A stretch of 64,000 bases of DNA, from NCBI GenBank assembly GCA_036732755.1, contig DAINBU010000002.1:50148-114147 (forward strand). Reading direction: 5' to 3'. A model generated the notes under the pieces. The model saw nothing but the letters and a program-made list of their open reading frames with translations. It was not told the DNA's origin and did no database searches. Numbering within the stretch: position 1 is the stretch's first letter; each line of letters begins with the position of its first letter. This DNA comes from DASRRB01 sp036732755 (GTDB lineage Bacteria; Planctomycetota; B15-G4; SIAN01). Of this stretch, positions 1 to 7,297 are shown one piece after another. The translations under genes were made by a program, and so were the position numbers.

Positions 1-61
1 GAGGTCCAGACGCGCTGCGGGATCGATTGCGGACTGATTGAGGACGACCGAGAATGCCGGC

Positions 62-304
62 ATGAACATCACTTGCGACATGTGCGGCAAGAAAGCAGCG
101 CGCGTCCGCCGCGTCACGCGGAGCTTCGGTCGGCGGTCGGACGTGTTCTTGATCGAAGACCTTCCGGTCATCGTCTGCAGGGCATGCGGAGAGTCGTACC
201 TGACGTCGGAGACGCTTCACAAGATCGAACGGCTACGGCTGCATCGGAAGAGCATCGGCGTCGCGCGCCGGGTGCTGGTCGTGCGGTTCGGGGGTGCGGC
301 GTGA
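62..304 (+). CDS. YgiT-type zinc-finger protein (antitoxin-like)
   Basis: Small 80-residue protein with two CxxC pairs at residues 5-8 and 39-42, the spacing of YgiT-type zinc fingers (the zinc domain of MqsA-like antitoxins). I start at the ATG at 62, directly before the first CxxC. An in-frame ATG at 38 would add eight residues with no family support. The C-terminal half is arginine-rich and lacks the helix-turn-helix domain of full MqsA. Members of this family usually follow a DUF4258-type toxin; any such gene would lie left of the window and is not visible here. The antitoxin role is inferred from the family. A small zinc-binding regulator is the alternative. Confidence 0.75.
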   Translation: MNITCDMCGKKAARVRRVTRSFGRRSDVFLIEDLPVIVCRACGESYLTSETLHKIERLRLHRKSIGVARRVLVVRFGGAA

Positions 305-331
305 CGTCGTGACGCACCCGGAAAACTCGAC

Positions 332-556
332 ATGACTTCCGCTCGATCCGTCGTCCTCATCGATCCCGACATCCTCTCGGGCACGCCCTGCTTCGCCGGA
401 ACGCGCGTGCCGGTCCAGACGCTCTGGGACTACTTGAAGGCGGGGGATCGGATCGCGGACTTCCTCGAGGACTTCCCCACCGTCACGCATGAACAGGTCG
501 ATGCAGTGATCGATATCGCGGGCGAGGCGGTCGCGCAGCTTGGGCTCGCTCCATGA
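332..556 (+). CDS. DUF433 domain protein (antitoxin-like)
   Basis: A 74-residue protein matching DUF433 along its whole length: an N-terminal strand, the turn motif GTPCFAGTRVPV at residues 17-28, then two helices containing WDYLKAG and FLEDFPTVT. DUF433 proteins are winged-helix DNA-binding proteins, often found as antitoxins beside a PIN-like DUF5615 toxin. No DUF5615 gene follows. Instead the stop codon overlaps, as ATGA at 553-556, the start of a 49-codon frame that resembles another antitoxin family. The 27 bases separating it from the YgiT-type gene allow a shared transcript. The family call is firm; the partner is unclear. Confidence 0.8.
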   Translation: MTSARSVVLIDPDILSGTPCFAGTRVPVQTLWDYLKAGDRIADFLEDFPTVTHEQVDAVIDIAGEAVAQLGLAP

Positions 557-702
557 TGCAGGTGCCGCTCGCGGACTGGCAGAAGAAGCTCGTGGATGAG
601 CGACTCGCCGACCATCGGGCTCATCCTGAACTCGCACGGCCCTGGTCCGAAGTACGCCGACGCATACTCAGGAATCTGCGACGTCGCCGCCGGCGGTCAT
701 GA
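553..702 (+). CDS. 49-residue addiction-module-like small protein (half length)
   Basis: The reading frame opens with two ATG codons. The first overlaps the DUF433 stop as ATGA, so translation is probably coupled. The product carries a DWQKKLVDERL helix, then HPELARPWSEVRRRI, then a run of arginines. This is the pattern of the C-terminal half of the RelB-like 'putative addiction module component' family: W at the start, an RL-A helix, and a PW-EV-R ending. That family is normally about 70 residues, so the N-terminal half is absent. No RelE/ParE toxin follows; the next gene is the oppositely oriented MazF-type toxin. It may be a real coupled peptide or a remnant. Confidence 0.5.
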   Translation: MMQVPLADWQKKLVDERLADHRAHPELARPWSEVRRRILRNLRRRRRRS

Positions 703-728
703 GACGGAAGCCCGGTTGCCGAGTCCGC

Positions 729-1073
729 TCACCGACCCAGGACGATGTCGGTGCCGTGGAAGATCGACTGCAGCTTCGCCTTGGGAACTCGCCCGACTCG
801 CTTCGCCAGGTCCGATTGGTCGAGCGTCACGATCTGCGAGACGTTCGCGACCGAATCCTTGTCGAGCCCGGTCGCACGCGCGGGGAGGAGCACGTTGCCG
901 GGAGCCTCGCTCCATCGCGTGTTGCTCGTGAGCGGCACGCAGACAACCGTGGCGATGCGGCTTCGATTGAAGGCGTCGTTCTGGATCACGACCACCGGAC
1001 GACGGAAACCAGGTTCCGACCCCACCGGCTCCGGCAGCTCCGCCCACCAGACCTCGCCCTGCGCGATCACCAT
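729..1073 (-). CDS. mazF: MazF/PemK-type endoribonuclease toxin
   Basis: 114-residue toxin of the MazF/PemK family, whose members cleave single-stranded mRNA. Visible hallmarks are the opening strand QGEVWWAELPEPVGSEPGFRR, the RPVVVIQND loop with the RP pair, VVCVPLTSN in the central strand, and the late SVANVSQIVTLDQ segment. Length is normal for the family. Its start overlaps the end of the upstream ribbon-helix-helix gene by seven bases, the usual antitoxin-then-toxin order with coupled translation. Expected control is autorepression by the antitoxin-toxin complex. The cleavage site cannot be read from the sequence. Confidence 0.92.
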   Translation of the reverse strand: MVIAQGEVWWAELPEPVGSEPGFRRPVVVIQNDAFNRSRIATVVCVPLTSNTRWSEAPGNVLLPARATGLDKDSVANVSQIVTLDQSDLAKRVGRVPKAKLQSIFHGTDIVLGR

Positions 1074-1303
1074 TCGACGCGCCTCAAGCGCCGACGCGAG
1101 GCCCCCTTGGCGAAGCCGTCGTCGCCCTTCGGAAGCTCTCCGCAGACTTTGTCCAACGCCTCGGTGACGTCCTCTCCGGAGTGGCGTGCGACGTATTCCC
1201 GCAGCGCATGGCTGTAGAGCTGGCTGCGGGACTTCCTGAGCCGCCGAGCGAGCCGCTCGGCGTCAGCGAAGACGTCGTCGGGAATGGACACGGCGGTTTT
1301 CAT
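1067..1303 (-). CDS. Ribbon-helix-helix antitoxin of the MazF pair
   Basis: 78-residue protein. Residues 1-40 form a ribbon-helix-helix domain: strand KTAVSIPDDVF, a helix with AERLARRLRKSRSQLY, and a helix with HALREYVARH. The acidic and basic tail from about residue 42 would bind and neutralise the toxin. It precedes and overlaps the MazF-type gene by seven bases. CopG/MazE-type antitoxins of this fold repress their own promoter, and a short palindrome covers the start codon here. The fold and neighbour are clear; the cognate pairing is inferred from the overlap. Confidence 0.85.
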   Translation of the reverse strand: MKTAVSIPDDVFADAERLARRLRKSRSQLYSHALREYVARHSGEDVTEALDKVCGELPKGDDGFAKGASRRRLRRVEW

Positions 1304-1315
1304 ACCGAAAGTATG
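1301..1315 (-). promoter_or_regulatory. Small inverted repeat over the antitoxin start codon
   Basis: CATAC at 1301-1305 and GTATG at 1311-1315 form perfect 5-base arms around a 5-base spacer, and the left arm contains the antitoxin start codon (read on the minus strand). It could be an operator half-site for the ribbon-helix-helix antitoxin or a small hairpin limiting translation. The arms are short, so chance is possible. From 1316 to 1544 I see no gene, only a T-arm-like hairpin that I did not accept as a tRNA. Confidence 0.3.
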
Positions 1316-1544
1316 ACCCGGTCTTCGAGGTCGTCAAGCGCAGCGCCTCCTCCGCTCGAGTTGCCGACGGGATTCGACTCACGCATCCAGACGTCACGCG
1401 CCGCTCGCGGTCACGTCGCTGCTCCGGGAACGTGTCGCGAATCGCGAAGGCGAGCATGCGTGCCGGCCCGTGGACGCGGTACAAGAGCGAGATCGATCGG
1501 AGCTGGGATCGAACCCAGCAGCGCGGACTCCGGAGCCCGATTCC

Positions 1545-2042
1545 ATGAGCAATGCCACCTCGATCCTCCAGCAGCGCGACCTCCTCCTCGAACGCCTCTC
1601 CTCCATGCCCCACTACCTCGAATCCGCCTTCGCCCGCCTCACCCCCGCCGAAGCCGCGACCTCCCTCACCCCCGGCGCCTTCGCGCCCGTCGAACAGGCC
1701 TGGCACCTCGCCGACCTCGAACGCGAGGGCTACGCGGTCCGCATCCGCCGCCTGCTCGAGGAGGACGCGCCGCAGCTCGCCGACTTCGACGGACGGCGCA
1801 TCGCGGCGGAACGGAACTACCGCTCACTCGACCTGCGCGAAGGGCTCGCGGCGTTTCGCGCGGCGCGGCTCGTCAACGTCGCGCTGCTGCGCGGCGTCCC
1901 GACGGCGGCGTGGGCGCGCGCGGGCACGCTGGAGGGGGTCGGCGCATTCGCGCTGTTCGACCTGCCCGCCCAGATGGAAGGGCACGACGCGTCGCATCGC
2001 GCGGAGGTCGAGGAGTGGCGCCGGGCGCGCGGCGTGGATTGA
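1545..2042 (+). CDS. DinB-like metal-dependent four-helix protein
   Basis: 165-residue protein of the DinB/YfiT-like superfamily. The three expected metal-binding histidines are present: H54 in the first core helix (QAWHLADLER), and H147 and H151 in the closing GHDASH motif. This family includes thiol S-transferases and uncharacterised hydrolase-like enzymes; the substrate cannot be assigned. I start at the ATG at 1545, because the longer in-frame extension is low-complexity and has no family match. It is a lone gene facing away from the MazEF pair. Cytoplasmic, with no signal peptide. Confidence 0.8.
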   Translation: MSNATSILQQRDLLLERLSSMPHYLESAFARLTPAEAATSLTPGAFAPVEQAWHLADLEREGYAVRIRRLLEEDAPQLADFDGRRIAAERNYRSLDLREGLAAFRAARLVNVALLRGVPTAAWARAGTLEGVGAFALFDLPAQMEGHDASHRAEVEEWRRARGVD

Positions 2043-2113
2043 GTCGTGACCGACTCGTGACGCGCAGCCGAATCACTCCGCTGCATTGTGCGCCTCACCC
2101 ATCGAGGCAAACC

Positions 2114-3238
2114 ATGCGACACACGCTCATCGTCCCGCCCCTCCCCGCTCTTTCCCTCATCGCGGCCGCGATCGCCTTCGGTCCGCAAGCCAGCGGCCCC
2201 GTCAACGGGCCGTCCGCCCCCGCCGCGGCCCCCTTCCAAGTCGCGACGGAACTCGACAAGGCCATCTGGCGCATCTTTCAGGACAGCAAAGGCACCTACT
2301 GGTTCGGCAGCCACGGCCAAGGCCTCTACCGCCGCGACGGAAACGCCTTCGCTCTCTTCACCACCGACTCCGGCCTGTGCGACAACGACATCGGCGGGAT
2401 CCAGGAAGACAGGTCCGGCAATCTCTACGTCTCCACTTCCAAGGGCATCAGCAAGTTCGACGGACGCAACTTCACCACGCTGAAGGTGGACGACTCCGAC
2501 GCCTCCAGCACGAAGTGGAAGCCCGGGCCCGATGATCTCTGGTTCCAGATCGGCGGCCAGGAACCTCACGCGGTCTGCTACGACGGCAAGTCCTTGCGGA
2601 AACTCGAGATCCCGACGACCGCGGCCGGGGATGCGCATTACGCCGCGTCCCCGCGTTCGAAGTACCCGAACATGAAGTACAGCCCCTATGACGCGTACAC
2701 CATCTACAAGGACAGCCGCGGCAACGTGTGGTTCGGCACCGCAAGCCTCGGGGCATGCCGCTATGACGGCAAGACCTTCACCTGGATTTCCGAAGCGGAG
2801 CTGGGCTTCGACGAGAAAGACGGACGGAATTTCGGCACGCGCTCCATCATCGAAGATCGAGACGGGAAGTTCTGGATCACCGTGACGCGCCACCGCTTCG
2901 ACATGTACCCGACCGGATCAGCCACGCAAAGCGCCGGCGGACTCGCCTACATCAAGTCGGCGGGCCTCGCCCATCCCGCGAAAGGCGTCGACGAGGACTA
3001 CACCTACATCATGTCCATGGCCAAAGACGCGGCCGGCGACCTTTGGATGGCGACGTACGGCGCCGGCGTGTGGCGATACGACGGAAAGACCCTGACGAAC
3101 TACCCCGTCCTCGTCGACGGAAAGCCGATCACCGTGTTCTCCATCTACCGAGACCGCCAGGATGGCCTTTGGCTCGGCACGCACGAGCACGGCGTGTGCA
3201 AGCTCAACGGAACGGCGTTCGAGAAGGCCAGGTTCTGA
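2114..3238 (+). CDS. Secreted two-component-regulator-propeller (Reg_prop) protein
   Basis: 374-residue protein with a signal-like N-terminus (residues 1-35, ending in an alanine- and proline-rich stretch). It has repeated Reg_prop blades of the form IFQDSKGTYWFGSHGQGLYR, IQEDRSGNLYVSTSKGISKF, IYKDSRGNVWFGTASLG, MAKDAAGDLWMATYGAGVW and IYRDRQDGLWLGTHEHGV. In hybrid two-component sensors these blades form an extracellular propeller ahead of a kinase. Here no kinase follows, so this is a free periplasmic or secreted propeller. A GAGG box lies just upstream of the ATG at 2114. It ends 10 bases from the convergent TPR gene. Ligand unknown. Confidence 0.75.
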   Translation: MRHTLIVPPLPALSLIAAAIAFGPQASGPVNGPSAPAAAPFQVATELDKAIWRIFQDSKGTYWFGSHGQGLYRRDGNAFALFTTDSGLCDNDIGGIQEDRSGNLYVSTSKGISKFDGRNFTTLKVDDSDASSTKWKPGPDDLWFQIGGQEPHAVCYDGKSLRKLEIPTTAAGDAHYAASPRSKYPNMKYSPYDAYTIYKDSRGNVWFGTASLGACRYDGKTFTWISEAELGFDEKDGRNFGTRSIIEDRDGKFWITVTRHRFDMYPTGSATQSAGGLAYIKSAGLAHPAKGVDEDYTYIMSMAKDAAGDLWMATYGAGVWRYDGKTLTNYPVLVDGKPITVFSIYRDRQDGLWLGTHEHGVCKLNGTAFEKARF

Positions 3239-3248
3239 CCAGCGAGCG

Positions 3249-4637
3249 CTAACGCTTCGCCTTCGCGTTGCGCTCCACCTGCTCGAGGTACCGCGCGATG
3301 TCGTCGCGCGGCTTGATCTCCTGCGACCTTCTCAGCAGTGGGACCGCGTCGGCATAGCGCTGCAGGCCGACGAGCACCTGGGCGTGGCGGATCTTCGCGC
3401 TCTGCTCGAACTTCTCGATGCCCTCGGCGCGCTCGTAATAGAACATCGCGCGGTCGGGGTCGTCCTTGCGCTGGTGGTATTGACCCAACAGGAGCAGGGC
3501 GTCGCCGTCGAGGGGGTCGAGCTGGACGATCTCCTCGAGCAGCGCGGCGGTCGCCGGCGTGCCGCCTCCCTCCGACGAATCGATGCGCGCCTCGAGCTTG
3601 AGCAGCTTGCGCTTGTCGTCCGGTGAAATCGTCGCGTCGGCGTGCGCGTGGATGCGCGCGACGACCTGCTTCGCCTGCGGGTTGGCGTTGCGGCTGGAGA
3701 GCGCCTCGGCGGCCCGGATCGGGCGCGCGAGCGGCTGCGCGGGGTCGAGGTCGATGGCGCGCAGGTAGGCGCCCAGCGCGAGGTCGTTCAACCCCTCGAG
3801 GGTGTAGACGTCGCCGAGCGTGAAGAGGCTGTCGAGCGTCGACTTGCCGATGCGGTCGACCGCCTCGAAGTTCTGCGCGGCTTTCAGCGGCTGCTTCAGC
3901 TGCAGGTAGGTGTTGGCCTGCAGCAGCCAGAACTCCGCCTTGTCGGGGTAGCGCGCGATCAGGACGTCGAGCAGCGCCTCGCAGTCGGCGAACTTGCCCT
4001 GCTTGAAGGCGCAGCGCGTGAGACCGAGCCGCCACTCCGTGCTCTCCGGCTGGAGCATCAGCGCGTTGCGGTAGGCCGCCTCGGCCGGCTGGTAGTCCTG
4101 CTGGGAGGCGAAGGCGAAGCCGAGCAGCCCGTAGGAGTAGGCGTCGCCGCCGCCGAGCTCGAGCATCTTGATGAACGCGCCGATCGCGGCGTTCCAGTTG
4201 GCGTTGCGCACGAAGATGAGGCCGAGGTTGCGCCATGCGCGGCGGAAGCTCGGGAACTTCTCGACCGCCTTGTTGTAGTGGCGCAGCGCGGAATCGAGGT
4301 CGTCCTGCTGGAAGGCGATGCTGCCGAGCGTGAAGTCGAGGACGGCCGAGCAGTCGGGCTTCATGCTGCCGCGCAGCTGCTCCGCCGCCTTCTTCAGGTC
4401 GTTCGCCATCAGCGGGCGCACCTTCTCCAGGATCTTCACCTCGTCGGGCGTGACGCGCGGCTCGATCTCGGCATTGATCCCGTAGGTGCCGACGAACTGC
4501 TTCTGGAAGACGGGGTCGCGCCAGATCGCCTCGATCTCCTCGCGCGTGGCGTCCTGCGCGAGCGCGCTCGCGAACGAGAAGCCCTGCAGGAGCGCGACGA
4601 AACCCAGGATGCGAGCGTTGCTTCGTGTCATGGTCAT
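3249..4637 (-). CDS. TPR protein closing the TonB operon
   Basis: 462-residue exported protein: signal peptide at about residues 1-27 (ending near ASALAQ), then a run of tetratricopeptide repeats, for example ALRHYNKAVEKFPSFRRAW, AAYRNALMLQPESTEWRL and AMFYYERAEGIEKFEQSAKI. It starts with an ATG overlapping the TonB stop (ATGA). A start two codons later is equally possible. A TPR protein in the same last place occurs in Vibrio-type TonB2 operons, where it is thought to assist the motor in the periplasm. That role is inferred here from gene order. Last gene of the minus-strand block. Confidence 0.8.
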   Translation of the reverse strand: MTMTRSNARILGFVALLQGFSFASALAQDATREEIEAIWRDPVFQKQFVGTYGINAEIEPRVTPDEVKILEKVRPLMANDLKKAAEQLRGSMKPDCSAVLDFTLGSIAFQQDDLDSALRHYNKAVEKFPSFRRAWRNLGLIFVRNANWNAAIGAFIKMLELGGGDAYSYGLLGFAFASQQDYQPAEAAYRNALMLQPESTEWRLGLTRCAFKQGKFADCEALLDVLIARYPDKAEFWLLQANTYLQLKQPLKAAQNFEAVDRIGKSTLDSLFTLGDVYTLEGLNDLALGAYLRAIDLDPAQPLARPIRAAEALSSRNANPQAKQVVARIHAHADATISPDDKRKLLKLEARIDSSEGGGTPATAALLEEIVQLDPLDGDALLLLGQYHQRKDDPDRAMFYYERAEGIEKFEQSAKIRHAQVLVGLQRYADAVPLLRRSQEIKPRDDIARYLEQVERNAKAKR

Positions 4638-5365
4638 GAGTTCTGCTTGAAGGTGATCGTCACGCGCATCTTGCACGCGACGCGCTGGCCGCCCTTGACG
4701 CCGGGCTCGAACTTCCAGTGCTTGAGCGCGTCGAGCGCGGGCTGCTCGAACGCCGAATGGCTCGACTTCGCGACCTTGGGGCTCTGCACCTTGCCGTCGG
4801 TCCCGACCACGAAGAGGGCCGTCACGGAGCCTTCGACCTTCTTGCCGCGCATCTCGGACGGGTAGAGCGGCTGCCCCTGGATGATCGGCCGCGGCTTCTG
4901 GTCGATCTCCCCCATGCTGAACGCCTTCTCCATATTGTCGTCGAGCACGCCCGCCTTGCCGGTCCCGCCGATGCGTCCGCCCGACGCGAAGGTGAGCGCG
5001 TCGCCGAACTCGCCGCCGCCGCCGCCCCTGCCCTCGAGCGCGTCGGAGATCGCGCTCAGGCTGGCCGCCTCGAGCGCGGGAGCGGCGTCGGTCGGCGGCG
5101 CGTCGAGAGCGCGGTCGATCTCGGCTGCATCGGGCGGCTTCTCCTGGTCGGCGTCGATCGTCTCCTCCGGGTCCTTCTTCTCCGGGTCCTTCTTCTCGTC
5201 CTTCTTCTCCGCCTCGGCGTCGAGGTCGCTCAGCAGCTCGACCTGCTGGATCGTGCCGAGCTTCGGCTTCGCCGACGGGAAGATCAGCCCACCGAAGCAC
5301 AGCACGAGTCCGTGCAGCACGACGGCGGCGGCGATCCCGGCGCACCAGATCAGGAACGTCCTCAC
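4634..5365 (-). CDS. tonB: TonB energy-transducing protein
   Basis: 243-residue TonB family protein that carries energy from the inner-membrane ExbB-ExbD motor to an outer-membrane receptor. An N-terminal anchor at residues 5-27 contains the expected histidine (VVLHGLVL). A charged E/K/D and proline spacer follows at about 45-100, then a glycine-rich link. The C-terminal TonB domain starts near residue 165 with QPLYPSEMRGKKVEGSV and includes LDALKHWKFEP. The start codon is GTG, one base after the ExbD stop, and the end overlaps the TPR gene. The spacer is acidic and lysine-rich rather than the Pro-Lys/Pro-Glu ladder of E. coli TonB. Confidence 0.92.
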   Translation of the reverse strand: MRTFLIWCAGIAAAVVLHGLVLCFGGLIFPSAKPKLGTIQQVELLSDLDAEAEKKDEKKDPEKKDPEETIDADQEKPPDAAEIDRALDAPPTDAAPALEAASLSAISDALEGRGGGGGEFGDALTFASGGRIGGTGKAGVLDDNMEKAFSMGEIDQKPRPIIQGQPLYPSEMRGKKVEGSVTALFVVGTDGKVQSPKVAKSSHSAFEQPALDALKHWKFEPGVKGGQRVACKMRVTITFKQNS

Positions 5366-5366
5366 G

Positions 5367-5786
5367 TCACTTCTTGTCCGTGTTGATCCCGACCTTCGCG
5401 ATCCCGAGCTTGCGCACCTCGTCGAGGACAGCGACCACGTGCTTGAAGTCGGCCGCGCCGTCGCTGTTGATGATGACCTTGGGGTCCTTCGACGTGGTCT
5501 TGAAGGTCTGCAGCTTCATCGGGAGCTGCGCGATCGTGATCTTGTCCTTGTTGTAGAAGAGCTCGCCCTTGGCGTTCACGCTGAGCGTGACCGCCTTCTC
5601 CATCTCCTTGTTGTCGCCGAGCGACGCGGCGGTGCCGGCCGTCGGCAGCGCGACGTTCACGCCCTGGTTCTTCGTCATCGACAGCGAGACCATGACGAAC
5701 GTCGCGAGCAGGAAGAAGATGATGTCGATGAGGGGAATGATCTCGATCCGGGCCTTCCCCGGACCGGCGCGACCGCCGCCGGCCAT
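5367..5786 (-). CDS. exbD: ExbD/TolR biopolymer transport protein
   Basis: 139-residue ExbD family protein, the plug subunit of the proton-driven motor. One membrane segment at about residues 15-38 carries the proton-path aspartate in IPLIDIIFFLL. The periplasmic domain ends with the usual HVVAVLDEVRKLGIAKVGI helix-strand pattern. It lies two bases after the ExbB stop and one base before the TonB start. Only one ExbD is present, while several related operons carry two. Normal length with all family marks visible. Confidence 0.93.
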   Translation of the reverse strand: MAGGGRAGPGKARIEIIPLIDIIFFLLATFVMVSLSMTKNQGVNVALPTAGTAASLGDNKEMEKAVTLSVNAKGELFYNKDKITIAQLPMKLQTFKTTSKDPKVIINSDGAADFKHVVAVLDEVRKLGIAKVGINTDKK

Positions 5787-5788
5787 GG

Positions 5789-7297
5789 TCAGCTCCCTCC
5801 GGTCGCGAAGGCCGCGAACGCCTCGGCCTCGCCGACGTCGTTGTCGGCTCCGTTCGCCGCCGGCGGCGGCTGTTGCGAACCGGGCCCGGCCTGCGGATGG
5901 ACCATCAGCTCGAGCTGCGTCGCGGCCGACTCGAGTTCATGACGCGCTTCTTCCGTACGGGCGTTCAGGAAGTTGAACGGCAGGAGCGACGTGATCGCGA
6001 TGCCGAGCCCGAACGCGGTCGCGATGAGCGCCTCGGCGATGCCGCCGGTGATCGCGCCCGGGGCGCTCAAGTCGCCGCCGATCAGCGAGAACGAGCCCAT
6101 CATCCCCGTGACGGTTCCGAGCAGCCCGAGCAGCGGCGCGAGCGTGATGACCGTGTCGAGGATCGGGATGCCGCGCCGGAAGCGCTTGATCTCCTGCGCC
6201 TGCGCGTAGAGCAGCGCGCTCGGGAGCGACGTCTCGCGGTGCGCCAGCGCGTAGCCCATCGCGCGCACCACGTAGTCCTTCGACTCCTTCGCGACGCCGA
6301 TGGCGCCGTCGAGGTCGCGCCGCTGCACCGCCGCGAAGAACAAGTCGACCGCCTTCTGGCTGCGGCGCACCTTCTCGCGCGCCAGGAACAGGGTGCGCTC
6401 GAGCACGGTGGCGAGCGCGAGAATCGACGCGGCGAGCAGCGGCCACATGATCGGGCCGCCCTTCTCGAACACGTGGAAGATGTTGGTCCTCTGCACCAGC
6501 GCCTTGAGCGCGCCGCCGAGCGACGGGTCGAGAGGCACGTCGCCCTCGCCGTCCTCCACCAGCGCGGCGAGCCCGAGCTGCAGCGCCCCTTCGAGCGGCC
6601 GGATCAGCGGTTTGCTCGAGCCCGACTGCGGGACGACCAGCCCCGCGCATCCGCCCGGCCCCGCGAAGAGCGCGACCGGGCCGAGGATCGCGTATTGCCC
6701 CTTCACGATGCTGCCCTGCAGGTCGACGGCGATGCCGGGGAAACGCATCCCGCCGATCACGTCGAAGAGCCGCTTGAGCGAGAGGTTCACGAAGCTGATC
6801 TGCCGGTCGAACTTCTCGCCGGCTGCGAGGGCGTTGTTCTCGGTCGCCTGTTTGGCGGTGTCGACCGCGTTGCCGATGTACTGCAGCTCGCTCACGTTCA
6901 CCTTCGACTCGAAGGTGCGCGCGTACTCGTCGAGGAGGTTCGCGACGTAGGAGAGCTCGTCCTTGCGGATCTTGATGTCGTTGCGGATCGAGTTGAGCTC
7001 GAGGTTGCCCTCGTCGACCAGGCGCGTCGACTTGTCGAAGTCGCGCCGCAGCTGCGTCAGCAGCGTCTCGTACTTGGTGAGGTCCTGGTCGAGCGGGAGC
7101 TTCTCGTTGGCGATCTGCTCGCGGATCCCGTTCAGCTCGTCGATGCTCCGCTGCAGCTCGCGCTGCGAGGAGGTCGAGAGCTGGCGGACCGCGGTGGTCG
7201 CGGCCTCGGACTCCTGCGCGGGCGCGCTGCGTCCGGCGGAGAAGACGGCGAGGGAGGCGAGAACGACGAGGGAGAGGCGGGTGTTGCGTGGGTTCAT
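5789..7297 (-). CDS. exbB: ExbB/TolQ motor protein with long TtpC-like N-terminal extension
   Basis: 502-residue protein. A signal peptide (about 1-28) is followed by a periplasmic coiled coil (about 35-170) and a linker. The MotA/TolQ/ExbB domain covers about 285-480, with an anchor helix GGPIMWPLLAASILALATV, a cytoplasmic loop and the two signature helices around LAPLLGLLGTVTGMMGSF and GIAEALIATAFGLGIAI. This layout matches TtpC, the large extra ExbB-like protein of Vibrio TonB2 systems. In those systems a short ExbB2 follows TtpC; here ExbD follows directly, so this protein probably serves as the only ExbB. The start overlaps the DUF3450 stop (ATGA). Confidence 0.88.
   Translation of the reverse strand: MNPRNTRLSLVVLASLAVFSAGRSAPAQESEAATTAVRQLSTSSQRELQRSIDELNGIREQIANEKLPLDQDLTKYETLLTQLRRDFDKSTRLVDEGNLELNSIRNDIKIRKDELSYVANLLDEYARTFESKVNVSELQYIGNAVDTAKQATENNALAAGEKFDRQISFVNLSLKRLFDVIGGMRFPGIAVDLQGSIVKGQYAILGPVALFAGPGGCAGLVVPQSGSSKPLIRPLEGALQLGLAALVEDGEGDVPLDPSLGGALKALVQRTNIFHVFEKGGPIMWPLLAASILALATVLERTLFLAREKVRRSQKAVDLFFAAVQRRDLDGAIGVAKESKDYVVRAMGYALAHRETSLPSALLYAQAQEIKRFRRGIPILDTVITLAPLLGLLGTVTGMMGSFSLIGGDLSAPGAITGGIAEALIATAFGLGIAITSLLPFNFLNARTEEARHELESAATQLELMVHPQAGPGSQQPPPAANGADNDVGEAEAFAAFATGGS

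Noticed and set aside
1..61. Possible end of a DUF4258-type toxin gene ahead of the YgiT-type gene
   Set aside because: No frame in these 61 bases shows recognisable DUF4258 text, so no partial gene is claimed.
1502..1519. T-arm-like hairpin on the minus strand (stem around TTCGAT), resembling the 3' end of a tRNA
   Set aside because: The loop has six bases instead of seven, and no acceptor, D or anticodon arms can be built around it. At most a scar of a tRNA end; not called as a gene.
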